From contig NZ_LT607413.1 in assembly GCF_900091495.1 (NCBI RefSeq), forward strand, positions 1,550,001-1,614,000: a stretch of 64,000 nt of DNA, read 5' to 3'. This DNA comes from Micromonospora echinospora. GTDB lineage: Bacteria > Actinomycetota > Actinomycetes > Mycobacteriales > Micromonosporaceae. The notes under the pieces are model-generated. The model saw nothing but the letters and a program-made list of their open reading frames with translations. It made no database searches and was not told the origin of the DNA. Below, one piece after another: positions 25,326 to 34,006 of the stretch; positions within the stretch are counted from its first letter, which is position 1; every line of letters begins with the position of its first letter. Position numbers and translations under genes: made by a program.

Positions 25326-26933
25326 TCAGCGCTCCCAGCGGACCACGCCGCCGACGACGGTGAGCGCCACGACCAGGTCGCGCAGGTCCGCTGGCGCGAC
25401 CTGGTACGGATCGACCGGCAGCACGATGAAGTCGGCCAGCATCCCCGGCCGCAGCCGCCCCTTGAGGTGTTCCTCGTAGGAGGCGTACGCGCCGGCGGCG
25501 GTGAAGCCGTGCAGCGCCGCGTCGAGGTCGAGCCGCTCGTGCGGGTCCACCCCGCCGGGCGGGGTGCCGTCGGGCTGCTGCCGGGTCACCGCGGCGTGGA
25601 TGCCGTGGAACGGGTCCGGGTCCTCCACCGGGGCGTCCGACCCGAACGCCACCGTGGCGCCGGTGTCCAGCAGGCTGCGCCAGGCGTACGAGGCCAGATC
25701 CCGGCCGGCGAGCATCCGGCTGGTCAGGGGAATGTCGCTGGTGCAGTGGGTCGGCTGCATCGAGGCGGTCACGCCCAGCCGGGCGAGCAGCGGCACGTCC
25801 GCCGGACGCAGGTGCTGGGTGTGTTCGATCCGGTGCCGCAGGCGGGGCACCGCCCCGGCGGAGGCGGGATCGGTGCACGCCGTCTCCTGCCAGCGGGCGT
25901 ACGCGCGCAGCACCATCCGGTTCGCCGCGTCGCCGATCGCGTGTGCCGCCACGGCGATGCCGGCCCCGGACGCCTTCGCCACGAGCTGCTCGAACTCCTC
26001 CGCCGGGGTGACCGCGATGCCGTGGTTGTCCGGCTCGCCCTCGTACGGCTCGGTCATCAGGCAGGTGTGTGAGCCGAGCGCCCCGTCGGTGAAGATCTTG
26101 ACCGGTCCGGTACGCAGCCAGCGGTCCCCGTCGCCGGTCGCCCAGCCCCGGTCGATCGCCTCGTCCAACGCGGTCGACGGGATCGACTTGTGCACCCGCA
26201 ACGGCAGCTCGCCCCGGGCGTACAGGGTCTCGTACGCGGCCCGGCAGTCCTGCCCGTCGAGGTCGTGGATGCTGGTGAGGCCGACGGCGAGCAGCCGGGG
26301 CAGGTGGGTGCGCAACTGCGCGACCAGGTCCCCGGAGAGGGAGGAGCGCATCAGGTCGTACGCCGCGTCGCCGGCCGCCTCCCGCAGGATGCCGGTCGGC
26401 TCGCCGTGCTCGTCCCGGACGATCTGCCCGCCGGCCGGCTCGGGGGTGTCGGCGTCGATGCCGAGCCGCCGCAGGGCGGCGCTGTTGACCCAGGTGGTGT
26501 GCCCGTCGATGCTGGGCAGCACGGCGGGCCGGTCGGGACAGACCCGGTCCAGGTCGGCCCGGGTCGGCTGCACCGGCCGGGCCCACTTGTGGCTGTCCCA
26601 GCGACCGCCGAAGAGCCAGGCGTCGGGCGGCAGACTCGCGGCGTGCCGCGTGATCCGGGCCAACGCCTCGTCGAGGCTGGTGGTGCCGCGCAGGTCGACC
26701 TGTTCCAGGCCGCGCACATAGAGCGCGGAGTGGATGTGGCTGTCGATCAGCCCGGGGAGCACGGTCATCCCGGCCAGGTCGACCCGACGGGCCCCACCGA
26801 CGGCCCGGTCCCGGCACGCGTCCCGTTCCCCGATCGCGACGATGCGCTCGCCGCGCACCAGCATCGCCTCGGCGCGCGGACGGGCCGGGTCGAGCGTGTG
26901 GATGCGGGCATTCTCGAAAACCGTGTCGGTCAT
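25326..26933 (-). CDS. Amidohydrolase family protein (YtcJ type)
   Basis: 535 residues, full length for the YtcJ/LAF3 group of metal-dependent hydrolases. Metal-site motifs are all present: DSHIHSALY near residue 65, the FTDGALGSHT segment in the barrel, AAHAIGD, IEHTQHL and FGSDAPVEDPDPF. A small beta domain flanks the TIM barrel at both ends. Members cleave amide or other C-N bonds of small compounds; the substrate here is unknown. The start is ATG 26933. It is probably a single-gene unit, separated from the downstream small secreted gene by a convergent junction and from the alpha-oxoamine synthase gene by a strong hairpin. Confidence 0.9.
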   Translation of the reverse strand: MTDTVFENARIHTLDPARPRAEAMLVRGERIVAIGERDACRDRAVGGARRVDLAGMTVLPGLIDSHIHSALYVRGLEQVDLRGTTSLDEALARITRHAASLPPDAWLFGGRWDSHKWARPVQPTRADLDRVCPDRPAVLPSIDGHTTWVNSAALRRLGIDADTPEPAGGQIVRDEHGEPTGILREAAGDAAYDLMRSSLSGDLVAQLRTHLPRLLAVGLTSIHDLDGQDCRAAYETLYARGELPLRVHKSIPSTALDEAIDRGWATGDGDRWLRTGPVKIFTDGALGSHTCLMTEPYEGEPDNHGIAVTPAEEFEQLVAKASGAGIAVAAHAIGDAANRMVLRAYARWQETACTDPASAGAVPRLRHRIEHTQHLRPADVPLLARLGVTASMQPTHCTSDIPLTSRMLAGRDLASYAWRSLLDTGATVAFGSDAPVEDPDPFHGIHAAVTRQQPDGTPPGGVDPHERLDLDAALHGFTAAGAYASYEEHLKGRLRPGMLADFIVLPVDPYQVAPADLRDLVVALTVVGGVVRWER

Positions 26934-27096
26934 GATGGCCTGATTCGACGTCGGGCAGGGTCCACCATGCTAGTGCCGGCCCACGCCGGTCGGTGGCCCC
27001 GACGACGCTGGTCCGGTCACGTCGGTCCGACCACGCGAACCGCGCCGGGCCCGGCGGCCCCGGCAGGTGTCCCGCGCCGCGCCCCGCCCGGGACGC

Positions 27097-27132
27097 GGGC
27101 GGGTCCGTACCCGCACCGGTACGGACCCGCCC
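27097..27132. terminator. Strong hairpin downstream of the alpha-oxoamine synthase gene
   Basis: A perfect 15-bp stem (arms about 27097-27111 and 27118-27132) with the 6-nt loop CGCACC, located 33 nt past the stop of the minus-strand gene ending at 27165. It should terminate the cassette transcript before the amidohydrolase gene. Confidence 0.8.
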
Positions 27133-27164
27133 CGCCGGCCGCGACGCGGCCCGTCGCCGGCCGG

Positions 27165-28724
27165 CTAGCGGGGGGCGCTGCCGAACGCGCTGGACAGGTA
27201 CCCCCGGGCGTCGGCGATGGCGCCCTCGATGATCCGGGCCGCCTCGCGGGCCTCCTCGGGCCGGTGCCCGGCCTGCACCTGGAGCCGGAACCGGGACGAC
27301 CCGGTCGGGGTCACCGGGAACTCCACCATGAACGCGAGCACCCCCCGGTCGAAGAGAAGCCGGTTCGCGATCCGGGCGAGCTTCTCGTTGCCGATCAGCA
27401 GCGGCACGATCGGGGACGGCTCACCCATGCAGGTCAGGCCCCGCGTGGTGAGGCCGTCGCGCAGGGCGTCGATCGCGGTGAAGAGCTGCGCGCGCAGCGC
27501 GTCCCCCTCGGCCGACCGGATGATCCGGGTGGCCTCCAGCACCACCGCGGTCTGCACCGGCGAGAGCGCGTTCGAGAAGAAGTGCGAGCCGCCGAACATC
27601 TTGATGTACTGCTTGAGCGCCGGGGAGTTGGAGGCCACGAAGCCGCCGTTGGAGCAGAACGTCTTCGAGAACGCGCCCATCACGATGTCGATCTCGCCGA
27701 GCAGGTTCTGGAGGCCCAGCACGCCCGTGCCGCCCGGCCCCATCGAGCCGAGGTCGTGGGCGACGTCGACCAGCAGGGTGGCGTCGTACTCCCGGCAGAC
27801 CCGCTGAAGGGTGACCAGGTCGGGCCAGTCGGCGTCCACCGAGAAGAGACCGTCGGTCACCACGAGGATGCCGTTGCGGGTGTCGGTGGCCCGGATCTCG
27901 ATCAGGTGCTGGCGGACCGCCTCGACGTTGAGGTGCTCGTAGCGCACCACGTTGCGGGTCGCGGCCCGCGCGCCCTGTTGCAGGCAGGAGTGCGCCAGCC
28001 GGTCGATCAGGATGTGGTCGGACTGCCGGACCAGCCCGACCACCGCGCCGAAGCCGGCCGCCCACCCGGTGGGGAAGAGCGTCACGTGGTCGAGCTGCAC
28101 CAGGTCGCCGAGGGCGGCTTCCAGCTCGTTGGAGATGTGGGTGTTGCCGAGCACCATCGGGGAGCCGGCGCTGTGCGGGCCGTAGTCGCGCATCGCCCGG
28201 GCCGCCGCCTCGCGGATGCCGGGGTGGGTGTTGAACGACAGGTAGTCCTGCGAGTTGAAGTTGATGCCCCGGGTCTGCTTGCCGAGGTCGTTGGTGATCT
28301 GGGCGATGCTGTCCGGGGCGGCCTCCAGCACCCGGGAGTACTGCCAGGTCTCGGTCCGGCGGCGGGCCTCCACCCAGCCGTAGAAGTCCTCCGTGCGGGC
28401 CAGCAGGTTCCGGCCGGCGGGCCGGTAGAAGTCGTAGGCGTTCTTGTCCAGCGCGTACTCCTCGTCGGGGTCGACGGGGTTGCGCAGGTGGGCCGGCTCC
28501 CACATCTCGGTGAGGTCCTCGACGATCCGGGCGAGTTCGCCGTCGGCCCCGGACGCGTCGAGGTCGGCGAAGTCGTCCCAGGGGACGTGGGTGGCCCAGT
28601 TGCGGGTCATCTCGGAGACCTCGATGGCGGTCTTCGCCATGGTCTCGACGTCGCCCCGACGGGCCGCGTCGAGGATGATCTCGATCAGCTCGCCGTCGTC
28701 ACGCTGGTGCAGCTCGGTGGTCAT
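27165..28724 (-). CDS. PLP-dependent alpha-oxoamine synthase family enzyme
   Basis: 519 residues. The core (about 140-510) is an alpha-oxoamine synthase: FNSQDYLSFNTHP entry motif, GNTHISNELEAAL, LVDVAHDLGSMG, and the Schiff-base Lys354 in GAFSKTFCSNGGF. This family (BioF, Kbl, HemA, SPT, CqsA) condenses an amino acid with an acyl-CoA or acyl carrier thioester, losing CO2. An extra helical N-terminus of about 135 residues is acidic and has no phosphopantetheine DSL motif. The start ATG 28724 has GGGAG 8 nt upstream. It lies 22 nt behind the FAD monooxygenase gene. No other biotin or heme gene is near, so a secondary-metabolite role is more likely than BioF. Confidence 0.87.
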   Translation of the reverse strand: MTTELHQRDDGELIEIILDAARRGDVETMAKTAIEVSEMTRNWATHVPWDDFADLDASGADGELARIVEDLTEMWEPAHLRNPVDPDEEYALDKNAYDFYRPAGRNLLARTEDFYGWVEARRRTETWQYSRVLEAAPDSIAQITNDLGKQTRGINFNSQDYLSFNTHPGIREAAARAMRDYGPHSAGSPMVLGNTHISNELEAALGDLVQLDHVTLFPTGWAAGFGAVVGLVRQSDHILIDRLAHSCLQQGARAATRNVVRYEHLNVEAVRQHLIEIRATDTRNGILVVTDGLFSVDADWPDLVTLQRVCREYDATLLVDVAHDLGSMGPGGTGVLGLQNLLGEIDIVMGAFSKTFCSNGGFVASNSPALKQYIKMFGGSHFFSNALSPVQTAVVLEATRIIRSAEGDALRAQLFTAIDALRDGLTTRGLTCMGEPSPIVPLLIGNEKLARIANRLLFDRGVLAFMVEFPVTPTGSSRFRLQVQAGHRPEEAREAARIIEGAIADARGYLSSAFGSAPR

Positions 28725-28746
28725 GGTGTCGTCTCCCGGGGCGTGT

Positions 28747-30069
28747 TCAGGCGAAGAGGTTCTGCTGGTACATGCGGGACGTCTCGGCGAAGTCCTCGAA
28801 GACCGCGTGGTCGGCGGAGGACTCCTTCGCGGCGTCGTTGAGCAGGAACAGGTTGGACGCCTGGAAGAACTCCGACACCGGGGCGACGTCGGCGTGGGTG
28901 GCGATGAACCGGTCGGTCTCCTGCTGGTTGCCGCGCAGGGCGACGAAGAGTTGCAGCTCGTCGTGCCGGTACGGGCGCATCTCGGCGAGCGTGCAGACGT
29001 AGTCGTGATATGCGGCGGCGTTCTGGCTGCGCCGACGGCCCTCGAACGCGGCCATCGCCTCCTCGATCGACGTCTCGCCGGTCAGCCACCGGTCGAGCGC
29101 GGCGGTGACCAGTTCCGCGTCCCGGAAGGCGTGCGTGATGCCGATCGCCGTGCACTGGTCCTTGGCCGACTCGGCGTCGCCGACGAGCACCCAGCCGGGC
29201 CCGTGCAGGGGGCGGAGGAAGCCGGACTGGTCCAGGGTGCCGTAGAAGCGCTCCTCGCGGGTGCCCTGACTGCGGACCAGCTCCCCGAGTTCGGGGCTGA
29301 CGAAGTCCAGCGCCCGCTGGAAGTTGCCCGGCACATCGGCCCGGAACTCCCGGGACCAGTCACTCGGCCCCCAGACCAGGACCATGTTCTGCTCGAAGTT
29401 GGTGGGCACCGCGGCGGCGGCGAGCCGGCCACGCCGGTGCAGCTGCGCGTGGCCGGGGTCGAAGCCGGAGAAGTAGCTCCAGTAGGCGAAGGTGCACCGG
29501 GGCCGCTCGTCGAACTTCGGCAGGCCGAGGGTACGGGCGACGAACGAGTTCCGGCCGTCGGCGCCGACCACGATCTTCGCGCGTTCCTCGACCGTCTGCC
29601 CGTCGACGGACCGGCCCCGGATGCCGACCACCCGGCCGTCCTCGGTGATCAGCTCCCGGACCGAGAAACCGGTGCGCACCTCCGCGCCGGCCTTGGCCGC
29701 GGCCTCGACGAGGATCTGGTCGAGCACCCGGCGGCGCACCGAGGCGTAGCTCTGCACCACGCCGGAGTCGTCACCGTGCAGGTCCCGGAAGTACTCCCGC
29801 AGCAGCTCCGGCGGCACCGAGCCGGTCAGCCGGATTCCGTCGTTGACCACGTCGACGGAGGTGAACGTGGGGGTGACCGCGGTGACCTGGTCCAGCACGC
29901 CCCACCGGTTCAGGTAGGACATTCCGTGCGGCCAGAGGAAGTGCGTCGAGATGACGTCGCTGGGGAACGACGACCGGTCCACCACGAGCACCCGGTGCCC
30001 GCGCTGGGCGAGCAACAGGGCGGTGGAGGCGCCCGCACAGCGCGCACCGACGACTATCGCGTCGTACAT
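28747..30069 (-). CDS. FAD-dependent monooxygenase/oxidoreductase (geranylgeranyl reductase-like group)
   Basis: 440 residues from ATG 30069 (MYDAIVVGARCAGAST). The Rossmann FAD site is VVGARCAGASTALLLAQRG, the middle motif GADGRNSFVARTLG and the second FAD motif VLVGDAESAKDQCTAIG. Start choice: the upstream in-frame extension to 30156 is Arg/Pro-rich and lacks family similarity, and the Met at 30069 begins the nucleotide-binding strand. The enzyme would oxidise or reduce a small hydrophobic molecule using NAD(P)H. It is followed after 22 nt by the alpha-oxoamine synthase gene, so it may modify that product. Confidence 0.88.
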   Translation of the reverse strand: MYDAIVVGARCAGASTALLLAQRGHRVLVVDRSSFPSDVISTHFLWPHGMSYLNRWGVLDQVTAVTPTFTSVDVVNDGIRLTGSVPPELLREYFRDLHGDDSGVVQSYASVRRRVLDQILVEAAAKAGAEVRTGFSVRELITEDGRVVGIRGRSVDGQTVEERAKIVVGADGRNSFVARTLGLPKFDERPRCTFAYWSYFSGFDPGHAQLHRRGRLAAAAVPTNFEQNMVLVWGPSDWSREFRADVPGNFQRALDFVSPELGELVRSQGTREERFYGTLDQSGFLRPLHGPGWVLVGDAESAKDQCTAIGITHAFRDAELVTAALDRWLTGETSIEEAMAAFEGRRRSQNAAAYHDYVCTLAEMRPYRHDELQLFVALRGNQQETDRFIATHADVAPVSEFFQASNLFLLNDAAKESSADHAVFEDFAETSRMYQQNLFA

Positions 30070-30284
30070 TTTCGTCTCGATCCTTCGATGGGGGTCCGTG
30101 TCCTCCGCCGGCCGGGCCACGGAAGCGGGCCGGAGGCCGCCGCGCGGGGGTGTCACCGGTCGGGCGGCGATGGACAGTCACCGTACACAGTGGATCGGTA
30201 TGGGTGTTCGGGCGTCCACGATCCGGCGGTCGGCCCGCGAGCATGCGTCGGGCGGCGGTCAGACGTGGTGGCCCGGTGCGGCGG

Positions 30285-32273
30285 TCAGGACGTGGTGGTC
30301 CCGTGCGGTGGTGGAACCGGGTGCCCCGTCCGGGTCTCCGGGTCGTACCCGGCGGCCTGGAGGGCGAAGAGCTCGGCGTACCGGCCACCGGCCGCGGTCA
30401 GTTCGTCGTGGCTGCCGGCCTCGACGAGGCGGCCCTGGTGCAGGACGAAGATCCGGTCGGCGTGCCGGACGTTGGCCAGTCGGTGGGTGATCAGGATGGT
30501 GGTGGCCCGGCCCTGCCGGTCCCGGATCGCCTGGAAGAGGGCGTCCTCGGCCCGGGGGTCGAGCGCGGAGGAGGGTTCGTCCATGATCAGCAGTTCGGCG
30601 TCGCGGAGGAAACCCCGGGCGGCGGTGATCCGCTGCCACTGCCCGCCGGAGAGGTCCTGCCCCTGGGCGAAGGTCCGGTCGAGCAGCGTCTCGTAGCCGT
30701 ACGGCAGGTCGCGGATCATCTCGTCGGCGACCGCGCGGGCGGCGGCGGCCTCGATCCGGTCCTGCCGCGCCTCGGTGTCCACATCGCCGATGGCGATGTT
30801 CGTCGCGGCCGTGAATGGCCACTTGTGGTACTCCTGCGTGACCACCGCGATCCGGGCCCCGAGCCGGCCGGCGTCCCACTCCGCCAGCGGCCGGCCGTTC
30901 CACTCGATCACACCCCCGCTCGGGGTACGCAGCATGGCGATCATCGCGGCCAGGGTGGACTTGCCGGAGCCGTTCTCCCCCACGAACGCCACGGTCTCCC
31001 CCGCCCGGACGGTGAGCGTGACGTCGGCGACGGCGGGTGTCTCCCGGTCGGGGTAGCGCAGGGTGACCTTCCGCACCGCGATCTCCCGCAGTGGCGGCGG
31101 GGCCGCCCCGTCGCCGGTCCCGTCGGGCAGGTAGGCGGCGGCCCGGGCCAGGAAACCGGTGTAGTCGCTGACGTGCTGCCCCTCGGTGTAGACCTGGTCG
31201 ATCTGGAAGGTGACCGTGCCGAGGGACCGCTGCGCGGACTGCACCGCCACCACACAGGTGGCCGCCGCCGCGAGCGGGATCTGCCCTTCGACCAGCAGGA
31301 AACCGAGCAGGGCGTAGACGACGCCGGTGGCGACGCCGCCGACCACCGCGCCGACCGTGGTGGTCGTGGTGACCCGCCGGGCCAGGGCGAGCTGGATGTC
31401 GGTCTCCACCCCCATCACCCGGTCGTACTGGTCGAGCAGGAACCGGCGCAGTCCGTACGAGCGCAGTTCCGGGGCAGAGACGCGTTCGGCCATCAGCCGG
31501 TGCAGCAGCCACTGCCGGCGACGCCGGACCGACCCGGCGGTGTACGTCTGGTAGCGCAGGTGCCCGGCGCGCAGTGCCGCCCAGGCCTTCGGCAGCGTCG
31601 CGACCAGGAGCGCCACCAGCAGCAGCGGGTGGATCACGACCACCGCCACGGCCACCGCGAGTAGCCCGGCCAGCCCGGCGAGCAGGTTCATCGACGCCTG
31701 CACCAGGGAGATCACCGAGTCGCTGCCCCGGGACGCGCGTTCCATCTCGTCGGCGAACGCGTCGGCGTCGAACGCGTCCAGCCGGACCGCCGTGGTCACC
31801 TCGAACAGCCGGCGCTCCACGTCGCGGCTCACCCTCGGGGTGAGGCCGTTCTGCGCGTACCCGGTGGCGATGCCCGTACCGGCCCGGATCGCGGTGACCC
31901 CGGCCAGGGCCAGCAGCGCGGGCAGCGCGCCGACCACCCGGTCGGCGGTCGGGCCGCCGGCGAACAGTTCCACCAGCACCCGCTGGGTGGCGAGCAGCCC
32001 GAACGCCGACATCACCCCACCGCCGACCGTCGCGACGGCCACCACTGAGGTACGGAACCGGTCGGCCCGCCAGCTGACCCGGACCGCCTCCGCGACCAGC
32101 CGGGGCAGTTCGGCGAACACGGCGAACAGTCCCGCCTCGGCCCGCGCCCGGACCCCGGTCTCCCACCACATCGTCCGCAACTCGGGCAGGACCGCCTCTG
32201 CGGACGCCCGACCGAGTCGTCCGGGGTCGTCCCCGTCGGTGGGGCGGGCGGGTCCGACGGCGGTTCCGGTCAC
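30285..32273 (-). CDS. ABC exporter with fused membrane and ATPase domains
   Basis: 662 residues from GTG 32273, with GAGGAG 5 nt upstream; the long in-frame extension to 32642 is coded by a tandem repeat and is not credible. The membrane domain (about 60-340) has six helices. The nucleotide-binding domain has Walker A VGENGSGKSTLA, Q-loop VVTQEYHKWPF, signature LSGGQWQRI, Walker B LLIMDEPSSALDP and H-loop LITHRLANV. All catalytic residues are present. It is a type IV exporter half-transporter that should act as a homodimer. It lies 215 nt upstream of the FAD monooxygenase gene on the same strand, the position expected of an efflux or self-resistance pump for the cassette product. Confidence 0.9.
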   Translation of the reverse strand: MTGTAVGPARPTDGDDPGRLGRASAEAVLPELRTMWWETGVRARAEAGLFAVFAELPRLVAEAVRVSWRADRFRTSVVAVATVGGGVMSAFGLLATQRVLVELFAGGPTADRVVGALPALLALAGVTAIRAGTGIATGYAQNGLTPRVSRDVERRLFEVTTAVRLDAFDADAFADEMERASRGSDSVISLVQASMNLLAGLAGLLAVAVAVVVIHPLLLVALLVATLPKAWAALRAGHLRYQTYTAGSVRRRRQWLLHRLMAERVSAPELRSYGLRRFLLDQYDRVMGVETDIQLALARRVTTTTTVGAVVGGVATGVVYALLGFLLVEGQIPLAAAATCVVAVQSAQRSLGTVTFQIDQVYTEGQHVSDYTGFLARAAAYLPDGTGDGAAPPPLREIAVRKVTLRYPDRETPAVADVTLTVRAGETVAFVGENGSGKSTLAAMIAMLRTPSGGVIEWNGRPLAEWDAGRLGARIAVVTQEYHKWPFTAATNIAIGDVDTEARQDRIEAAAARAVADEMIRDLPYGYETLLDRTFAQGQDLSGGQWQRITAARGFLRDAELLIMDEPSSALDPRAEDALFQAIRDRQGRATTILITHRLANVRHADRIFVLHQGRLVEAGSHDELTAAGGRYAELFALQAAGYDPETRTGHPVPPPHGTTTS

Positions 32274-32326
32274 GGGCGCTCCTCGGCAGGGTGACGGGAC
32301 GGGCGTCGACGCCGACCGCGCAACCG

Positions 32327-32485
32327 TTCCCGGCGGGCGCACGGCCACCAGCACGACCGTTTCCGGCGGCCACGTGACCACCGGCACGACCTTCCCGGCG
32401 GGCGCACGGCCACCAGCACGACCGTTTCCGGCGGCCACGTGACCACCGGCACGACCTTCCCGGCAGGCGCACGGCCACCGGCACG
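32327..32485. repeat. 65-bp tandem repeat, 2.4 copies
   Basis: Two full copies start at 32327 and 32392 and are essentially identical; a partial diverged third copy starts at 32457. Each full copy contains the dyad core CACGTG in a GGCCACGTGACC context. The period 65 is not a multiple of 3, so it is not a protein repeat. It fills the 32274-32628 intergenic gap, upstream of both the ABC exporter (-) and yidD (+). The rest of the gap shows no supportable gene. Confidence 0.88.
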
Positions 32486-32628
32486 CCGGACGGCCACCGC
32501 AGCGGCCGACCCGTCGCCGACGGTGCCGACCCCACCACTTAACGCCATCGACACCGGCCAGGGGAAGTGGTCGACCCCACCTGGTCTCGCCGGCTGGCCG
32601 CGTGGCACCGACCTGCGAGGATGACGTC

Positions 32629-33006
32629 ATGTTCAGGCGCATCCGGGAGCAGGCCCGGGAGAACTACAGGCAGCAGCAAAAGATCAACAGGTCCCGGAAC
32701 CCGGACGGCTGCTGCGACTGTTGCGACCTCGGGCTCTTCTCCACGATGCTGCTGCTCGGCTCGGCCCTGGCGAGCCGGACCGGGGCGCCGGGGCTGGACC
32801 GGGCGGGAGTGGCGGCGATCCGCGGTTATCGGCGCTGGCTGTCGCCGTACTGGCCCGGCCGGTGCCGGTTCAGCCCGACCTGCGGGGCGTACGGCCTGAC
32901 CGCGGTGGAGCGGCACGGACTGGCGGTGGGCGGGCGGATGGCCGCCGGACGCGTGCGGCGCTGCCGCCCCTCGGTGCCACGCGGCACCCACGACCCGGTG
33001 CGCTGA
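32629..33006 (+). CDS. yidD: YidD-type membrane protein insertion efficiency factor
   Basis: 125 residues from ATG 32629. The YidD core lies in the C-terminal half: IRGYRRWLSPYWPGRCRF, SPTCGAYGLTAVERHG and the closing GRVRRCRP, with its conserved Cys residues. Normal YidD is about 70-85 residues; this one has an N-terminal addition of about 45 residues with a helical basic start and a cysteine cluster DGCCDCCDLG. YidD helps YidC insert membrane proteins and normally sits in the rnpA-yidD-yidC run. Here it is alone, so it is a second or relocated copy. Confidence 0.9.
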   Translation: MFRRIREQARENYRQQQKINRSRNPDGCCDCCDLGLFSTMLLLGSALASRTGAPGLDRAGVAAIRGYRRWLSPYWPGRCRFSPTCGAYGLTAVERHGLAVGGRMAAGRVRRCRPSVPRGTHDPVR

Positions 33007-33031
33007 CCGGGGTCACCCCGTCGGGCGGGGC

Positions 33032-33067
33032 CCGGTGGCCGGGAGGACCCGACTCCACGGCCACCGG
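33032..33067. terminator. Two-way terminator hairpin between yidD and a convergent small gene
   Basis: A 9-bp perfect stem, CCGGTGGCC with GGCCACCGG, and an 18-nt loop, located between the convergent gene ends at 33006 and 33080. Confidence 0.6.
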
Positions 33068-33079
33068 ACGCTTCGCCGA

Positions 33080-33301
33080 CTACTTCTCGGCGTGCAGCGC
33101 GACCAGGGCGCTGGCGGTGCGGAAGTACGGGTTCCGGCCGAGGTCGCCGACGGTGACGATGCCGAAGGCCTCCTTCAGCAGCTTGGCGTCGCCGGAGCTG
33201 ACCCCGGCGAGGGCGGACACCGGGGCGTCGACCAGCTCGGTGAGGGTCTTGTCCTGGTACGCCTTGTCGACCAGTGCGGTGAGGTCGGCGGTGACGGGCA
33301 T
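33080..33301 (-). CDS. Small conserved helical protein (HhH-like)
   Basis: 73 residues from ATG 33301, preceded by GGAG. The sequence is all-helical, with a pattern like a pair of helix-hairpin-helix motifs (APVSALAGVSSGDAKLLKE, then GIVTVGDLGRN). I recall short actinobacterial proteins of this type, but their function is not known. The longer in-frame ORF to 33391 lacks a plausible start. No operon partner is evident. Confidence 0.75.
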   Translation of the reverse strand: MPVTADLTALVDKAYQDKTLTELVDAPVSALAGVSSGDAKLLKEAFGIVTVGDLGRNPYFRTASALVALHAEK

Positions 33302-33568
33302 GCATTCTCCTTCGAGATCCCGGCCGGTGGCCGGAAACGATTGTGAACCACGACGAACGACACAGAAATGACCACGGGGCGAGCACGACACAATGGATCA
33401 CCGCGTGGTCCTGTGTGGACCTCGTCGTACCGGCACGTTAGCAACGCAACCTGGGAAATCGCTGACAGAATCGGCGGAACGGGCTGCGGAAACGCCTTTC
33501 CCGGGCGGCTGGCTCCGCTGCCGGCCACATCGGCGGGGAGGGTGGCGGCGGCCGGTCATGATGGAACG

Positions 33569-33949
33569 GTGATTCGATTTCTGTTGAACCTGCTCTGGCT
33601 CGTCTTCGGCAGCGGAATCGTGCTGGGAATCGGCTACGGAATCGCGGCGCTGGTCTGCTTCGCACTCGTCGTGACGATCCCGTTCGGGGTGGCCTCGCTG
33701 CGGTTGGCCGCGTACTCGCTCTGGCCGTTCGGGCGCACCCTGGTCGAGAAGCCCGACGCCGGTCTGCCCTCCGGCATCGGGAACGTCGTCTGGCTGCTGG
33801 TCGCCGGCTGGTGGCTCGCCCTGGCGCACGTCGTCGCCGGGGTGGCCCAGTGCGTCACCATCGTCGGCATCCCGTTCGGCGTGGCGAACTTCAAGCTCGT
33901 CCCGGCCGCCCTCTGGCCGCTCGGGCGGCAGGTGGTCGACACCCCCTGA
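33569..33949 (+). CDS. YccF domain-containing inner membrane protein
   Basis: 126 residues from GTG 33569. Two copies of the YccF motif are visible, TIPFGVASLRLAAYSLWPFG near residue 31 and GIPFGVANFKLVPAALWPLG near residue 100, and membrane helices at both ends (LLWLVFGSGIVLGIGYG and VVWLLVAGWWLALAHVV). The length matches the family. The function of YccF is unknown. I chose the GTG because the upstream frame, extending to 33368, is Arg/Gly-rich and non-conserved. Confidence 0.9.
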   Translation: MIRFLLNLLWLVFGSGIVLGIGYGIAALVCFALVVTIPFGVASLRLAAYSLWPFGRTLVEKPDAGLPSGIGNVVWLLVAGWWLALAHVVAGVAQCVTIVGIPFGVANFKLVPAALWPLGRQVVDTP

Positions 33950-33978
33950 CCGGCCCGGCCCGGCGCGCACGCCGGTCC

Positions 33979-34006
33979 CCGCGACCGGCCGCGACACCGG
34001 TCGCGG
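33979..34006. terminator. Two-way terminator hairpin between yccF-like gene and the Mnh operon end
   Basis: CCGCGACCGG and CCGGTCGCGG form a perfect 10-bp stem with an 8-nt loop. The right arm ends one base before the mnhG stop codon on the minus strand, and the left arm lies 30 nt after the YccF stop. Confidence 0.7.

Noticed and set aside
27165..28724. Identity of the alpha-oxoamine synthase as BioF or Kbl
   Set aside because: The N-terminal extension and the neighbours do not fit biotin or threonine metabolism; no bioA, bioB, bioD or tdh is near.
32274..32642. N-terminal extension of the ABC exporter through the 65-bp repeat
   Set aside because: The period is not a multiple of 3, the translation is low-complexity, and GTG 32273 has a good ribosome site and family-like length.
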